This document shows, one piece after another, positions 1 through 11,070 of a stretch of DNA of 64,000 bases. Source of the DNA: Phanerochaete sordida (lineage: Eukaryota > Basidiomycota > Agaricomycetes > Polyporales > Phanerochaetaceae); NCBI GenBank assembly GCA_019973155.2, contig BPQB01000065.1, positions 124,001 through 188,000 of the forward strand. The letters run 5' to 3'. Under the pieces are notes generated by a model. It was not told the origin of the DNA. It saw only the letters and a program-made list of their open reading frames with translations, and did no database searches. Both the position numbers and the translations under genes were made by a program. Numbering within the stretch: the stretch's first letter is position 1; each line of letters starts with the position of its first letter.

Positions 1-164
1 GCGGCGTTCCCGAGTCCTAACTTCAAATCGCGCTCGTCGAGCCGGCTTTGCTGGAGAGTCGTAGGGAGGCAGTCTGAGGTTTACTGGTGTGGCGCTCCCA
101 GATCAGCGCGAGGGAGTGAAGCGAGGATGCTTATAGTCTTTGCGCACGCGCTGGACGTCCTACG

Positions 165-345
165 AGAGACAGGGATGCATGCGCAGCGAGTGGGGCGTCG
201 CTTCCAGAGTCGCGAACTTCGAAGCCTCGCTCCCAAACTTGACATGGGCCCGACGAGATCGCCGCGGCAGTGCGGACCGGCCTGCCCATCCCTGCCCCGC
301 GTTCGCTTCATGCGCGCCTTCGAAGTTCGAACCTCCGGCCATGTC
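165..345 (+). repeat. Dispersed ~150-bp repeat unit, copy 1
   Basis: A GC-rich unit starting near GCATGCGCAGCGAG, running through 'cagagtcgcgaact' and ending near 'tcgaacctcc'. Recognisable diverged copies lie at about 7795-7935, 10325-10445, 12045-12145 and 18585-18675. The copies differ by many substitutions and small indels, so they are old. No terminal repeats or transposase were seen; the family is unknown. Confidence 0.5.
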
Positions 346-489
346 TGTCTGCCCTCATCGACGTTTACTCCACGCCTGCTTTCTACCCTCCACGTTTCAT
401 CGTCTCCATTGCTAGGCTCTACATCGTACATACAGCCTGCGCACTACTCCCACTCCCTACTCGGAACCTCCAGGTTTCACGGCGCGTAC

Positions 490-920
490 ATGACGAGACT
501 CATGTCCTTCGCACTCGAGCTCAATCGACGAACCAAGCACTGCAGAGCATATTGGCTCGCCTGTCCGGCAGAACGCAAGCCGTGCGAGTCTAGGCATACC
601 CGTGGCAGTGAACCCCGTTAGAAGAATTCAGGAGCGGCATGCGCAAGCCTGAAATGCCTCTGTACCGCGGACATATGCACTCCCGTGCTCGCGAGCGTGC
701 TGGTGGTAGGACGTCGCTGGGTTTTGACCGCTCTGGTAGATCCCGCCGCCGCTGTGGTCATGGAAGATGGGGACGAGGTGAGTAATCGTACGACTCATCG
801 TCGCATAGCTCAGCCGCTGACGATATGCGCTCATATGCAGCTGTGTCCGGTGTACCCACACCAATGAAGCACATCGGGGCTCGATCGCAAACCCCTCTAA
901 GATCACAGAGGTCTCCTTGT
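490..920. repeat. Duplicated block D1, copy A
   Basis: About 430 bp align by eye with 10640-11070, sharing strings such as 'ttcgcactc', 'gcgaaccccg'-like, 'cctctgtaccgcg', 'ggtaggacgtcgc', 'tctggtagatcccg' and 'agctcagccgctga'. Neither copy keeps a shared long open frame. It is part of the segmental duplication that also carries the first two NLR genes. Confidence 0.6.
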
Positions 921-1689
921 CCCGCACATACGCCGCCGCGATGCGTAGTTTATTCCATCATCCATGTCATAGAAGTAGCGCGTCCGTAATCCAGTTTATT
1001 TATCACCCCCTTCACGTTACTGATCAGGCCACTGCAGAGCAAAAATCCTGCCGACTTAGGCCAGATCGATACGGTCGTGGTGCGTCTCTACAATTAGAAC
1101 TAGTACTTGTCTGCGCATGGGCTTGTTGTCCACGCGATGTCCAAGCTTCTACCGCGTTTAGCATATATATTCTCTGCGAAGAGCCAACAAGGTCGATATT
1201 TTCCTCGTCTTCCCTCAGAAGAAGGTGTGTACTCTATGGTACTCTGTGTTCAGCATCCTCCAGGGGCTCCTTTATCTAGGAGTCGTGACCCCGGCGTCTG
1301 TTGCGACTGCGGCTGTGATTGCGGTCATCGGCTCGGGACAATTCTGACGTGGCGCATAGTCTGGAATGGCTTCACGCGCGACTCATACGCGCATACAATC
1401 CTTCGACATGTATGATGCTACTTGATAAATTGAGTCCTCTATCCCACCAGGCTTGAAATTGAAAGGCTGTCGTGCGGTAGAACCAGCCGCGTTTGTAACG
1501 TGATGTTAGGTATGAGGGCTGGGTCTCTTTTCTGGACAAGACATGCGATGTCGGCGTGATGATCGCAGAAGCAAGGCTTCTCGAAGCTTGGTCCTGAGCA
1601 CTGCCCCTATCAGATAGGGACGTTGCCCCTTGGTCGCGGAGATTGGTGAGAGCTGAGCACTTATCAGGCAGAGTAACGGCTGCGCTCTA

Positions 1690-1967
1690 TATCAACCTCG
1701 CAGATCCGATGTAGACGTCGCCGAAGCCGCAGCACTCGAGACCGACGAAGATCAAGGTCGTGAATTCCATGCCCTGCCACGCGCATCTCGTGCGTCTCCA
1801 TGGGTTCAGTTCTCTGCACGAGTCCCATATGAAACGGCTTCGGCCTTCAGGCTTATCTGCACACGAGGCCGGCGCATGTAGGCCACCCTTTCTGGCCTCG
1901 CCCCCAGCCTGCATCGCCACTCTCTTCTCACCACCAACTCGCTATCCGTCGACACCAATCCTTCAAC
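1690..1967 (+). promoter_or_regulatory. Upstream region of NLR1, conserved with NLR2
   Basis: This stretch resembles 12430-12729, the region in front of the second NLR gene. Shared strings include 'gcactcgagaccgacgaag' and 'tgctgccac/ctgccacg'. The match shows that the duplication included the proximal promoter, so the two genes probably began with the same regulation. No TATA box is evident. Confidence 0.45.
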
Positions 1968-4900
1968 ATGTCCTCCCATGCTCGACGAGAGGAATTGATC
2001 GATACCGCGCTCGACGTCGTGGATATTGCAGCAGACGTGCTTGACACCGTCCTAGACATCGTCTCCGTTCCTGGTCTCGGCCTCGTACCAAAAGCGCTTT
2101 CTGGGGTCGTCGCGCAGGTCAAGGTCAGTAGACAGCGACATTCAGTGTCACAGCGGGCTCATGGCTACCCCGGCAGCGCGCACGCGCCAACGAGCATGTA
2201 CGCGAGGCCTTCGTCGCTAAGGTCCATGTGCTGGTTTCGGCTATCGGGGAGAGTCAGAAAGATGCCGACAGGGCCATCGAGGACCGTGGGGGGGATCAAG
2301 ATGCGACCCGGCAGGCGATAAATAATTCAGCGGAGTTCAACGAGGCGAGGAGAATATTGTTACGGTACAGCCTGCCGGACACATACCGACGACGACTCAG
2401 CTAATGCCCTCTTAGCTCGTTCTGGAAGTTAAAACAGGATGCAGCGAAGCTGGACAACAGGCATAGCTTACGAGGGCGGTTGAAGAGCATACTGTATGCA
2501 TCGCGTGACGACTCTACCTTGAAGAAGATGCAGGACGAGCTTTCAGGTGCGATCGAGGGGTTTAAGGTATGTGTGAGCCGATCATAGGGAGTCACATGCT
2601 TACCTTTCAGCAGCTTTGCAGTCATCATGCGATTGACAAAGGCCTCGTCAAAATCCAACACATTCTCCGGGAGGCCGGTGCGTAGTTTTCATGTAGCTGA
2701 TCAACAATACAGCCTCATCAGCGCACAGAGAAACGGCGAGTTGCCGAGCACCGCCAATGGCAGCACGCTGGTGGGTAGACGTGACGTGGTAACTCAGGAA
2801 GGCGGGACTTATCAACTCACAGAGAAACAACGAATCAGGGCCCAACAGAAACGAGATCAAGAAGGTAAATACAGTTGTCTTTACAAAGCATACTTATGCT
2901 TTGGGGCTCATGCACTGATAGAGAGAGAGCGACGAGCCGCTGTACAGCGTCAACGGCAGGCAGCCGGTGAGTAGTAGGGACGCAGTATTTTGCAACGCGA
3001 AAATTATTTGTTCGTAGAGGAGCAACGTATCGCTGTTCAGCGTAAGCAAAAGCAGGAAGGTGAGCCAACCTGGTAGCATGTGCCTATGGCGTAGGATTAA
3101 TGTTATGACAGATGAGCAGCGACGAGCTGTTGCCCAGCGTTGGCGGCAGGATGCAGGTTTGTGGCGCTTTGCCCCGATCTCCACGGCGTTGCTCATTGAG
3201 TACCTGGCAGAGGATGAGAAGATTATTTTACAGCTCCCACGGGCCGACGCTGGATATCGCGCAGTGGACTACCTCAAGAGTGGCTTCATGGACGGAACAC
3301 GAAAGCAGCTCTTTGGCGAGATCCGTAAATGGGCGGGTGGTCAGTTCCCACGTACCGATCCGAAACGTTTCTATGCCCTGTTTGGCCGCGCAGGGATGGG
3401 TAAGTCGGCGGTAGCCCATCGCTTGTGCCGACACCTCGACGACGGCGACTTCTCCTCCTCTAACACTGCGCTTGTACTCGGCGCATCGTTCTTTTTCGTC
3501 CGTGACTCTGGAGACAAGGCGTCGGCCCTCCCCCTCCCCCCTACCATCGCTTGGCAGCTTGCAGGCTGCAAGTCCCACCCTATCCTCCGCACCCTCATCG
3601 CCAATGCTGCCCGGTCCTACATCCCGCATGGCACGCATCAGCAGCTGGGGCATGCCTTTTGCGGTCTTCTCGAGCCGCTCTCAGCCGCGAACGCTTCGCT
3701 TGCGCCCAACCAGCGAGTCTTCCTCGTCATTGACGGGCTCGACGAATGCTCCGATCAGCGGCTCATCACCGAAGCTCTCTCACACCTTTTCACTCTGATC
3801 CGCAAACTCCCATGGCTCTACATATTTGCTGCCTCCCGGCCCGAGCCGCACATCATGAAGGCATTTTCTTCATCTGCGGCTACTGCTGTTGTCCATGTCC
3901 AAGACCTGGGCGAGCCTTCTGACTCCAAAAAGGACGTGGAGATCTACCTTCGGAATACAGTACTTGCAACATCCCCGTACTCCGCAATCCTTACCAATCA
4001 GCCTGACCGGCTTCGACATCTCTTGTACCGTGCTGGCGGCTTATTCATTTTTGCCCGCATCGCCTCTGACTTTCTTCTGGCAAATCGGGATAGGGCTGAG
4101 CATGCGCTGAAGCTCATTCTACTGCCAGCCGAAGGAAGACCATTGTCATCTCTCAACTCACTGTACCTCCAGATCCTCCGCTTTGCCTTTCCACAAGAAG
4201 TCATGGATCTATTTCCTAATCAACATGCCCACCTCCTCGCATTTTTGCATATCATTATGCTCAACACAAGCACGAGAATATTAACACCTGGAACCCTTGC
4301 ACTCCTTGCACATCAACTCTGCCAGACCCCTCTCATTCGCAATCGACTCCCAGCCCAGGCAGCCAACACACAGATAAGCCTGTCAAAGGAGAACATCGAC
4401 AGCATAATCCACTCTCTCCGCTCTGTGATGTCGATCAATGAGGATGGCGAGGTGCTTCCCCTTCATGCCACCCTTCGCGAGTTCCTGCTTGACCCCACTC
4501 GCTGCACCGACCCTCTGTACCAAGTCAACAAGGGTGAGGGGCATGCTGGCCTTGCATCTGCATGCCTTGGTGTTGCTTCCTCCCTCAGGGCTACAATTGA
4601 TATATTGGCTGCCTTCCGTGATAAGGATGCGGATTTGAGCCATTATGGATATTATGCCATTGCGTTTCTTGATGACCATGTTGGCAGTGCTGTGTGGACC
4701 GAGTCGTTGAACAACGACTTGACTCAGCTTGTCTGCACTTTCCGGCTTCCTCTCATGGCCAGAGCAGTTATCACGATGCCCGACCCAAGCGGTGCTGTCA
4801 ACAATCATCATGGCAGCCTGCAAAAATTCTGCGGAAAGGTGCGCCACCAAGCTATCTGCGAGCCATCTGCCTATGCACTGTACATCTTCAGATCAGGTAT

Positions 4901-5274
4901 TTTTTTCTGACTACCAGTTTTAACAGAGCACCAACGGCGCAAGCATCAGGAGCGAATCAAAGGGGACATCTGGAGCCTCACTTGCCGAAGAATACCTCAA
5001 GTTCATGGCATACTGCTTGTGCCTCATGGACCATGTCCGTAGGCATCCTGGCGGAGACTGGCCGGACATTTCTGGCGAAACTGTCCAAAAATACTTCGTG
5101 GAGCTCCTGCAGAAGGAGGGTAAACATTATCTACCAGAGGTGGCTCAAGCATGGGCTGCAGATCAGATCGAGGTGGGGAGGTACCGGAGTGTGGTGCTGG
5201 CACTGAAAGCGGAGATTGATAAGGACGTACGGGCAAAGAGGTTGTGGTACGATTTCTCGATCAGATGGCGATAA
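1968..5274 (+). CDS. NLR1: helical N-terminal domain + five mini-exon repeats + NACHT NTPase
   Basis: NLR-like signalling NTPase, modelled as 11 exons: 1968-2123, 2177-2364, 2416-2566, 2614-2677, 2729-2770, 2823-2864, 2922-2966, 3018-3059, 3112-3156, 3211-4838, 4927-5274. All introns are GT-AG and the joined frame is open for 916 aa. Residues 1-~185 form an all-helical domain starting MSSHARREELID. It contains VPGLGLVPKALSGVV and resembles the HeLo-like/MLKL-type four-helix bundle often fused to basidiomycete NACHT proteins; that assignment is by pattern only. Residues ~186-258 are charged helical repeats. The NACHT domain has Walker A GRAGMGKS (317-324) and Walker B VFLVIDGLDE (428-437). A helical C-terminal domain follows (EEYLKFMAYC onward). 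No WD40, ankyrin or TPR repeats are visible. By family, such proteins act in non-self recognition or programmed cell death; the ligand is unknown. The last mini-intron (3157-3210) is 54 nt, in frame and stop-free, so its retention cannot be excluded. Paralogues are at 12730 and 20452. Confidence 0.85.
2678..3210 (+). other. Array of five phase-1 mini-exons in NLR1
   Basis: Six introns of 51, 52, 57, 51, 52 and 54 nt separate five exons of 42, 42, 45, 42 and 45 nt. Every exon begins and ends in phase 1. The encoded peptides are EKRRVAEHRQWQHA, EKQRIRAQQKRDQE, ERERRAAVQRQRQAA, EEQRIAVQRKQKQE and DEQRRAVAQRWRQDA. They alternate between a 14-residue A type (units 2 and 4) and a 15-residue B type (units 3 and 5); unit 1 looks like a B type that lost one codon. 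The composition (E, R, K, Q, A) is that of a charged single helix or coiled coil. One A+B pair gives 29 residues, close to eight alpha-helical turns. Confidence 0.85.
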
Positions 5275-5439
5275 TGTCACACTGTGTATTTCAGTATCAT
5301 ACGTATGGAAAGGTGTAGACCGCTGGATGGATGCAGACGAGCAACGACCAAACTGACAATAGATGAGTATGTTCTGATTCGCATGATTTCTCAAAGGGAT
5401 ACAGAAGCTCGCATAAAGCTGTGCACGCTCGTTGGGTCT

Positions 5440-6240
5440 ACTCGCACCACGTCAAGCCTGTGAACCGACGTGCCCGGCATCCATGATCCGCTCGATGTCG
5501 ATATCGCCGGTCTGGGCACAGACATCGCGCATAATCACCTTTGCACCTGCCGCGGTGGCGCTCAAGTGCGTCCACTGAGTGCCACACATTCAACCGGGAT
5601 CCCGCACAATTGCGGCGTCCACGTCGTCCGACATAGCGATATCGAGCCGCGCTCAAGTGGCGACGCGCCTCGCAGTCGCCGTCCCGGCGGACTCCTTCGC
5701 CACCTCGCCATACAACGCGCGTAGTGAGATGTCGAAGGAGCCGCAAAGTGCTGAGCGAGACGGCGCGGGCGAAGCACAGCGAGCCTGGGGTAGTGAGGCA
5801 CACATGTGAGATGTATCCGTTCGAGCGAATGATTTGAGGACGCAAGGCCAAAGCCCTTGTAGTGCGAGTAGGGATTGTGCAGGCGCATCCTAACTCGCCG
5901 GACGCTTGAGAGTAACACGCCTGTCAAAACCTCAATGTCTGACATATAAGGGTACTGCGAGGTTAGGGATTGACTCGCGAGGGAGGCAAGATAACACGCT
6001 TACCTCGGCGGCCTCCTGAAACTGAGGACAGGATATAAGCATTCGTCCCGGAATCGTCCGTGCGGACGTCATCCGTAATCGCGTCTTCAGAGATGTCGAT
6101 AAATATCCTATTCGGAATAACGGTCAGAAATAAGACTGCGGTAGGAGAGGGCAAGTAGTCGAGGATATCTGCGATAGAGACGGTCTGGAAGGTCGCAAGT
6201 GCCGCTCGAATCTCTCGAGGGACGCTTTGGCAACGCATGC
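5440..6240 (-). pseudogene. Decayed minus-strand coding remnants downstream of NLR1
   Basis: On the minus strand, 5962-6238 reads like protein (MRCQSVPREIRAALATF..., then IADILDYLPSPTAVLFL), possibly ending at an intron. The segment 5440-5660 matches 15900-16140 at DNA level. There the minus frame reads GAEVITEDFCVQTVEIDI, against AGAKVIMRDVCAQTGDIDI here, but this copy contains stop codons (for example after AAIVRDPG). I do not recognise the family. Convergent orientation and presence after both NLR1 and NLR2 show it was part of the duplicated module. Confidence 0.4.
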
Positions 6241-6299
6241 GCCGCCGTTGAGGCTGAAGATGATGGCGGATCGCGGCCGCTGGGCAAGCGTTTCGCTCG

Positions 6300-6954
6300 G
6301 GAGCACGCTATGAAAGACATTCAGCGGAGCTGCCGCGCATGCCGTCTAGGGTAGACCCTTGCGCACCTGCATCTCGTTCCTCAAGGATTGCTGAGAAAGC
6401 CGCGAGGTCCTGAAATGACTTGATGATCGTCCGCACGCCGTAATGATGATCCCTTGGAAGATCGCTACGGCTTCGACTGAGAGGTAAGGGTGGACACGCT
6501 TGTCGGGCGGGGATCGCAGGTGTCGTGTTCGGCGATTTTGAGCTGGAGGAGGCAGAGGGACATCGAGGTCGGCATCACAGCTCTGGCCGAGAGGGGCGCG
6601 TACGGATCGCGCTGACGCTAGGTTTCTCCTTCAGCTGGAGACGCGGTGCTGCCAGCGTGTTGAGGGCGGCGTAAATGTTCAATTTTGAGCGCGAAGCGCG
6701 TGCTCGGCCATGTATACCGGGTCCAAGTCGATGGGTACGTCGATCCTGGTGAAGGCATTCATGTCGCTGGAATCCTTCGTCTGCGTGACGTCTGCCCAGT
6801 AAAATAGCATACACAGAGGCTGCAAGCGGACAACATAGCATTCGCTACGAGCTGATATGGTAGCCCAGTGCGTCGCCACCTAGAAGATATCGGGTGTCAG
6901 AAGGGGCTCGCATGCTATCCCGGTCTCGCTTACGTACTCCTCGGCACGACCACG
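6300..6954. other. Gap, no supported gene
   Basis: A short minus-strand frame (6679-6879) has a protein-like stretch (LCMLFYWADVTQTKDSSD) but no supporting start, introns or paralogue. It may be a further exon of the decayed gene downstream. Nothing else is supported. Confidence 0.3.
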
Positions 6955-7870
6955 ACGTCCTCTTGCGCGGAGTCCACGCCAGCATAGCGTTCGTCGTGCA
7001 GAGCGACGAGGTCGCGGCCGAGCTGCGGAGCTGCGGAGCAGATGCAGCCCGAGACTGCTACCCAGACGGAGTCAGCGACAGGAAGGCGTGCAAATCGAAA
7101 GCATAATTGACGGTACCAGGGTGTCACCGCCGCCGCATGTCTGCTTGCTGGCCGTACAGCGCGCCGCAGGCGATGAGATTGCTAGCGGTTATCGCGGCAG
7201 CAAGCTTTGGTCGGGCAGGGCGCACATGGCCCTCTGCGCGAGCACATACGTGCACCTTCAGACGCGCCAGGTCAGCCTGTCGACGCGCTCGCGGTACTCT
7301 GGGCACGACGCCGAGGCTGGGTTATTCGGCGCGAGGCGCGCCGGACGGGTGCGTCGCCGAGCGCGACCAGTCTAGTCCACGTTGGCATGTACGACGACGC
7401 AAGTTTTGGCGCGAAGTTTGGGTGGCGTGCTCTGGAAACCTGCAGAGCACTTGCTCATCTAGCCGGAGCGGCTTACGGAGGCGATATGGATGCTGGGAAT
7501 TGAATATTGAGGCCTTCGGAGGGGACGCTGGAGAGGCGGCGTGGCGACGTTCGCAAGGCGGAGCGTAGCGAGTGCTGTGCGCAGGTAAGCAAGTCAGATA
7601 TATCGCGGCAGAGCGAGGATATACAGACGCGTACCGGAGCCCTAGCTCCCGAAGACGGGTCTTGCGGCAGAGCTGCGGCTCGGAGGCAGAACGCTTGCGA
7701 TTGCATCTCCGGATGTCCTGAACAGAGATCGTCTGTGTGAGCGGCAGTCATTTATGTACGATGAACAGGTATATCTGACATCGCGTGTTCGGTGGGGCGC
7801 GAGCAAGGCAGGAGCAAGTTGGTGCCATTCGCATCGCTCCCAGGTTGGACTCGGGCCCGATCTGATCGCC
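6955..7870. repeat. Duplicated block D2, copy A
   Basis: About 900 bp align with ~11280-12130. Shared strings include 'gactgctaycca', 'gtctgyttgct', 'gcgatgagattgct', 'gcagcaagctt', 'tctagccggagcgg', 'gagaggcggcg' and 'agagatcgtctg'. Copies differ by substitutions and indels. On the minus strand both copies keep an open frame of 80-95 codons (7473-7751 here) with similar peptides (DDLCSGHPEM... against DDLCSGHREM...). No transposase motif or terminal repeat was found, so the origin is unclear. Confidence 0.6.
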
Positions 7871-8545
7871 GAGGGCCCGCGGGCCGATCTTCCGACGCGT
7901 GCCCCGCGCGTCTCCGAACTTCGACCCTCCTCCTCGACTTGCCACAGCTGCTCCACACAGCTTCGACTCTCTCTGCGTCTCCTCCTACGCTAGTGCGCCG
8001 GTGTCGCTCCCATGACTCCCTTCTCCCCGCACCCTGTTTCCTGCCGCTCGTGCACATGCCAGTGAACATTCCACGATAACAGCTCTGCGGCACGTCCGTC
8101 CGGCGGCGCACTCGTCGAGCAGAGTGTCAGCCCTGAGTGGATCTGCGAGAAGAACGCTGCGGGGACGAGGTTCAACCCCTTCGCGCTGCCCTGGGTTCTG
8201 GCAGACTTTGGAGGTCGTGCGATGTTCTCCGGCACATCCTACACACCTTGGCGACGCCGCAGCCGCATACAAGCCGTGAACACGCGGTTCGATGGAGCGG
8301 GGAGCTGGATCTATTTGTCTGTGAGTGCGTCGTATAGCGACACTCTGGATCTTCGCTGAAGAGAAGTCGCAGGGTGGCTGCCGAGTGAACAACTCGTCCC
8401 TTCGAGTTGGGGGGCCTCTCTGCGGAATCTCGCTCAGAAAAATTGCATCTATCCTAAGCATCCACAGAACCAACCTGGTAAGTTGCTGTCGACTCTGAAG
8501 GCGACGGAATTGCTCAGATACTCGCAGGTAGCCCTCTAGCTTCCA
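7871..8545. other. Gap holding part of a dispersed repeat
   Basis: The left end continues the dispersed GC-rich repeat and resembles 18640-18830 (shared 'cacgataacagctctgcggc' against 'cacgacaacactctgcggcc'). No convincing coding frame is seen. Confidence 0.35.
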
Positions 8546-8917
8546 TCACAGCGCGCCGCTGGCGTCCAGGCGCAAATCCCGTAACCCACCCAGAGCACTA
8601 TCATCTGTCCCAATATGCCAGCCATCACGAACGTCATGGCATCCGAGACGGCCTGCGTACCCCTCCTGTTCTACATCTAGGACGCTCAAGCATCGCGACG
8701 CGTACACCACACGCATCCCATCTCCTCCATTGTTGCGACCAATCAGCAACCGAGCATCGCGGAGCGCATCAAGCATGCATCTTGTTTGCTCGTCGTGCAG
8801 GGTGTAGGGTGCAGGTTGGGCGATCCTAAGCGCGGCGCTCGACGGTGAACCTGAGAGAAACACCCCGCGGACGACATGCTCAAGCCCAACAGCCTCGATA
8901 CCGTGGGTGTAGTACAC
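8546..8917 (-). pseudogene. Protein-like open frame of unknown family, possibly a gene fragment
   Basis: A 123-codon minus-strand frame (MYYTHGIEAVGLEHVV...) has an amino-acid composition more protein-like than its neighbours (RVVYASRCLSVLDVEQEG, LGGLRDLRLDASG). It lacks a recognisable domain, and its upstream continuation hits a stop. Its 3' end (8520-8610) weakly resembles 10495-10580, next to the duplicated blocks. Could be the remnant of an F-box/LRR-type gene, but this is a guess. Confidence 0.25.
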
Positions 8918-10639
8918 GTTCGCGCCTCACCGTCCTGCAAGCTGTAGGAAGTCGCGTGGGCCGTGGAAATCCTGGGCGGTCGCTCGGAGAATATGGCGCG
9001 GGGACGTCGACAAGGTGAGTTGTGTATGAGTCTTCGCGCCGGCGTTTAGCTATTGATTATATGCATGCACCAGCAGACAGTCAAGCACGAGGGCAGCAGC
9101 TTGTCGTGCGATGCGCCACGCGCGAACTCGGACCCGCGCCCCACCGCCCCACCTCCGGCGGCGACGACATCGTACGACTCGTGCTGCCCGCACCATTTTA
9201 GTTGCGACGTCGACTGGGCGCAATGGCTTTAGCACCGTTGGCGCAACGCGCACCTTCCCCCGGGGCGTGCTATCAGCGCGCTTGCTTCCGCCGCCTCTGC
9301 CTTGCTCGCCCACGCGGGCGCATGCACATTCCTGGATCGAGGCGCCAGTAGGTGCCGTCTCGCGTTCGCTGGCGCGCTGGCCAGCCTGCTTTCGTTTGGA
9401 TCGTCCAGGCAAGCTTTGGTTCCGCCGACGCCACGCGCGGACTTCCCGCGCCGGCCCCCGCTCGCCTTTCCCGCTGCCGGCCCCACGCTCGCATGGCGAT
9501 GCTCCGTCCCGCGGTGGGCACGAGCGCTGCGCTTGGTACAGCCCAGTGTCGGACCAAGCGAATGTGGCGCGCCGCAGCGATCCACGCACGGCCTACGACT
9601 GGACGACGCACCGACGGACGCGTCAGGAAGTTGACGTATCGCGTCCCCCGCTCTCGTGAAGACACGCGAGATGAATTGGAACAATTCGCCGCGTCGACAC
9701 GAGCGCACCGATGTCAAACAGGAGGCCACCGCGACGTCTCGCGATGTGCCCCGCTCGCCCGGCCATCGCCCAATCGCGCCCGCGACAATCGTGGCGACAA
9801 CATTCAACGGATCGCACTACCCGCACGACCCCATCTGGCGCGTCGATCGGACTCGATAGCTCCAGTGCTGCTGGCACCGCCTGCTCCTTGCGCTGGTGCA
9901 TCATCTGGGCGCTCTGGCCTCCCCCGATCTTGCCCTTCCAAGCAGGTGTGGTCGCATCGACGGGTCGAAGCGAATCCGACGAACGCACTCCTGCACTCGC
10001 TGGACCGATGGCGAGCTGGTATTCGCCGGTAGTCCCGGTTAATCCAGAAATCCGGCGATCTGGCTTTTGAACCTCCTACGCAGAACCCACAAACCCGTCC
10101 TCCCGCCGTCAGTGCACGCGTTGCGGCGCCCAATGGCTCTAGGTGAATCGAGCGCGGCGCTCGCTCCAGCGTCTGTCCGCGAGGTGTGTTGGGTTCCACG
10201 ACGAGGTCAAGCGCGGGCAGGGACTATCGACCTACGCTCGTTCTTGCTCATATTGAACCTGCCGAGTAGCTTTGACTCTGGTGTGTGTAGTTATTCCCAG
10301 TTAACGTCGGACGTCCTACAACACACACGCCCGCATGCGCAGCGAGCGAGTCGTTGCTTGCAGAGTCGCAAACTATCGCGAATCCTCGCTCTCAAGTTGA
10401 AGTTCGACCCGGTGCGAGCGCCGCGGCTGCGCGGACCGAGTCTACTGTAAGCCACGCGCTATCTTGGAGATGACCGAATGACTCAGAGATTGGCAGGTAT
10501 CTCTCCCCACCTTCCATAACGCCACGTCGCTGTAGGCGCAGCAACATGCTTCGTAGCCCAAGCACTACCATCTATGGTTTTTCTACTACTTGTACAGGCC
10601 GTACATCGCTCAGAGAGCCTGCGCGCCGCTGTTACCTCC
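8918..10639. other. GC-rich gap, no supported gene
   Basis: Long open frames exist on both strands of 9050-10030, but their translations are arginine/proline/serine-rich and low in hydrophobic pattern, as expected from GC-rich non-coding DNA. A dispersed repeat copy lies at 10325-10445. Confidence 0.5.
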
Positions 10640-11070
10640 CACTCAGACCCTGTAGACTTTGCGGAGCGTGCAGATCGATGCCATCTCATTCGCACTCAAG
10701 TTCCATAGGCAATACGAATACTGCAGAGCGTATCGGTTCGACCGTACCGCAGAGCGCGAGCTGCGCAATTCTAGGGACGACTCGCGGCAGCGAACCCCGC
10801 GGGAATATACATGGAACGGAGTTTGCAAGCCTGAAGGGCTCTGTACCGCGGGCATGCCACGTGTTCGCAAGCGTGCTGTCGGTAGGACGTCGCCGCTGGC
10901 CGTGGAAAGACTGCTCTGGTAGATCCCGACGCGGCTTAAGGCATGGGGATGGGGACAAGGTGAGCCATCGCACGAGGTATTGTGGCACAGCTCAGCCGCT
11001 GATGATATGTGCTCATACACAGCTGTGCCTGATGTACCCATACAAACGACGCACATCGGGACTCAGAGGC
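10640..11070. repeat. Duplicated block D1, copy B
   Basis: Counterpart of 490-920. In this copy D1 is followed by D2 (11280-12130) and then the NLR2 promoter, so the module order is D1-D2-NLR. Confidence 0.6.

Larger units (their letters stand above)
1..1967. other. Repeat-rich left flank, no convincing gene
   Basis: No reading frame here looks like a conserved protein. The stretch contains pieces that recur elsewhere in the window: a 150-bp unit near 165-345, a block at 490-920 matched at 10640-11070, and a block directly upstream of the first NLR gene (1690-1967) matched at 12430-12729. I read it as decayed duplicated DNA belonging to the NLR cluster. Confidence 0.5.

Noticed and set aside
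2678..3210. CRISPR-like or simple tandem repeat
   Set aside because: Periodicity of 93-102 bp is explained by intron-exon units with phased splice sites; the nucleotide repeats are diverged while the encoded pattern is kept.
9050..10030. Long overlapping open frames on both strands
   Set aside because: Arg/Pro/Ser-rich translations in several frames at once, no start context or paralogue; typical of GC-rich non-coding DNA.
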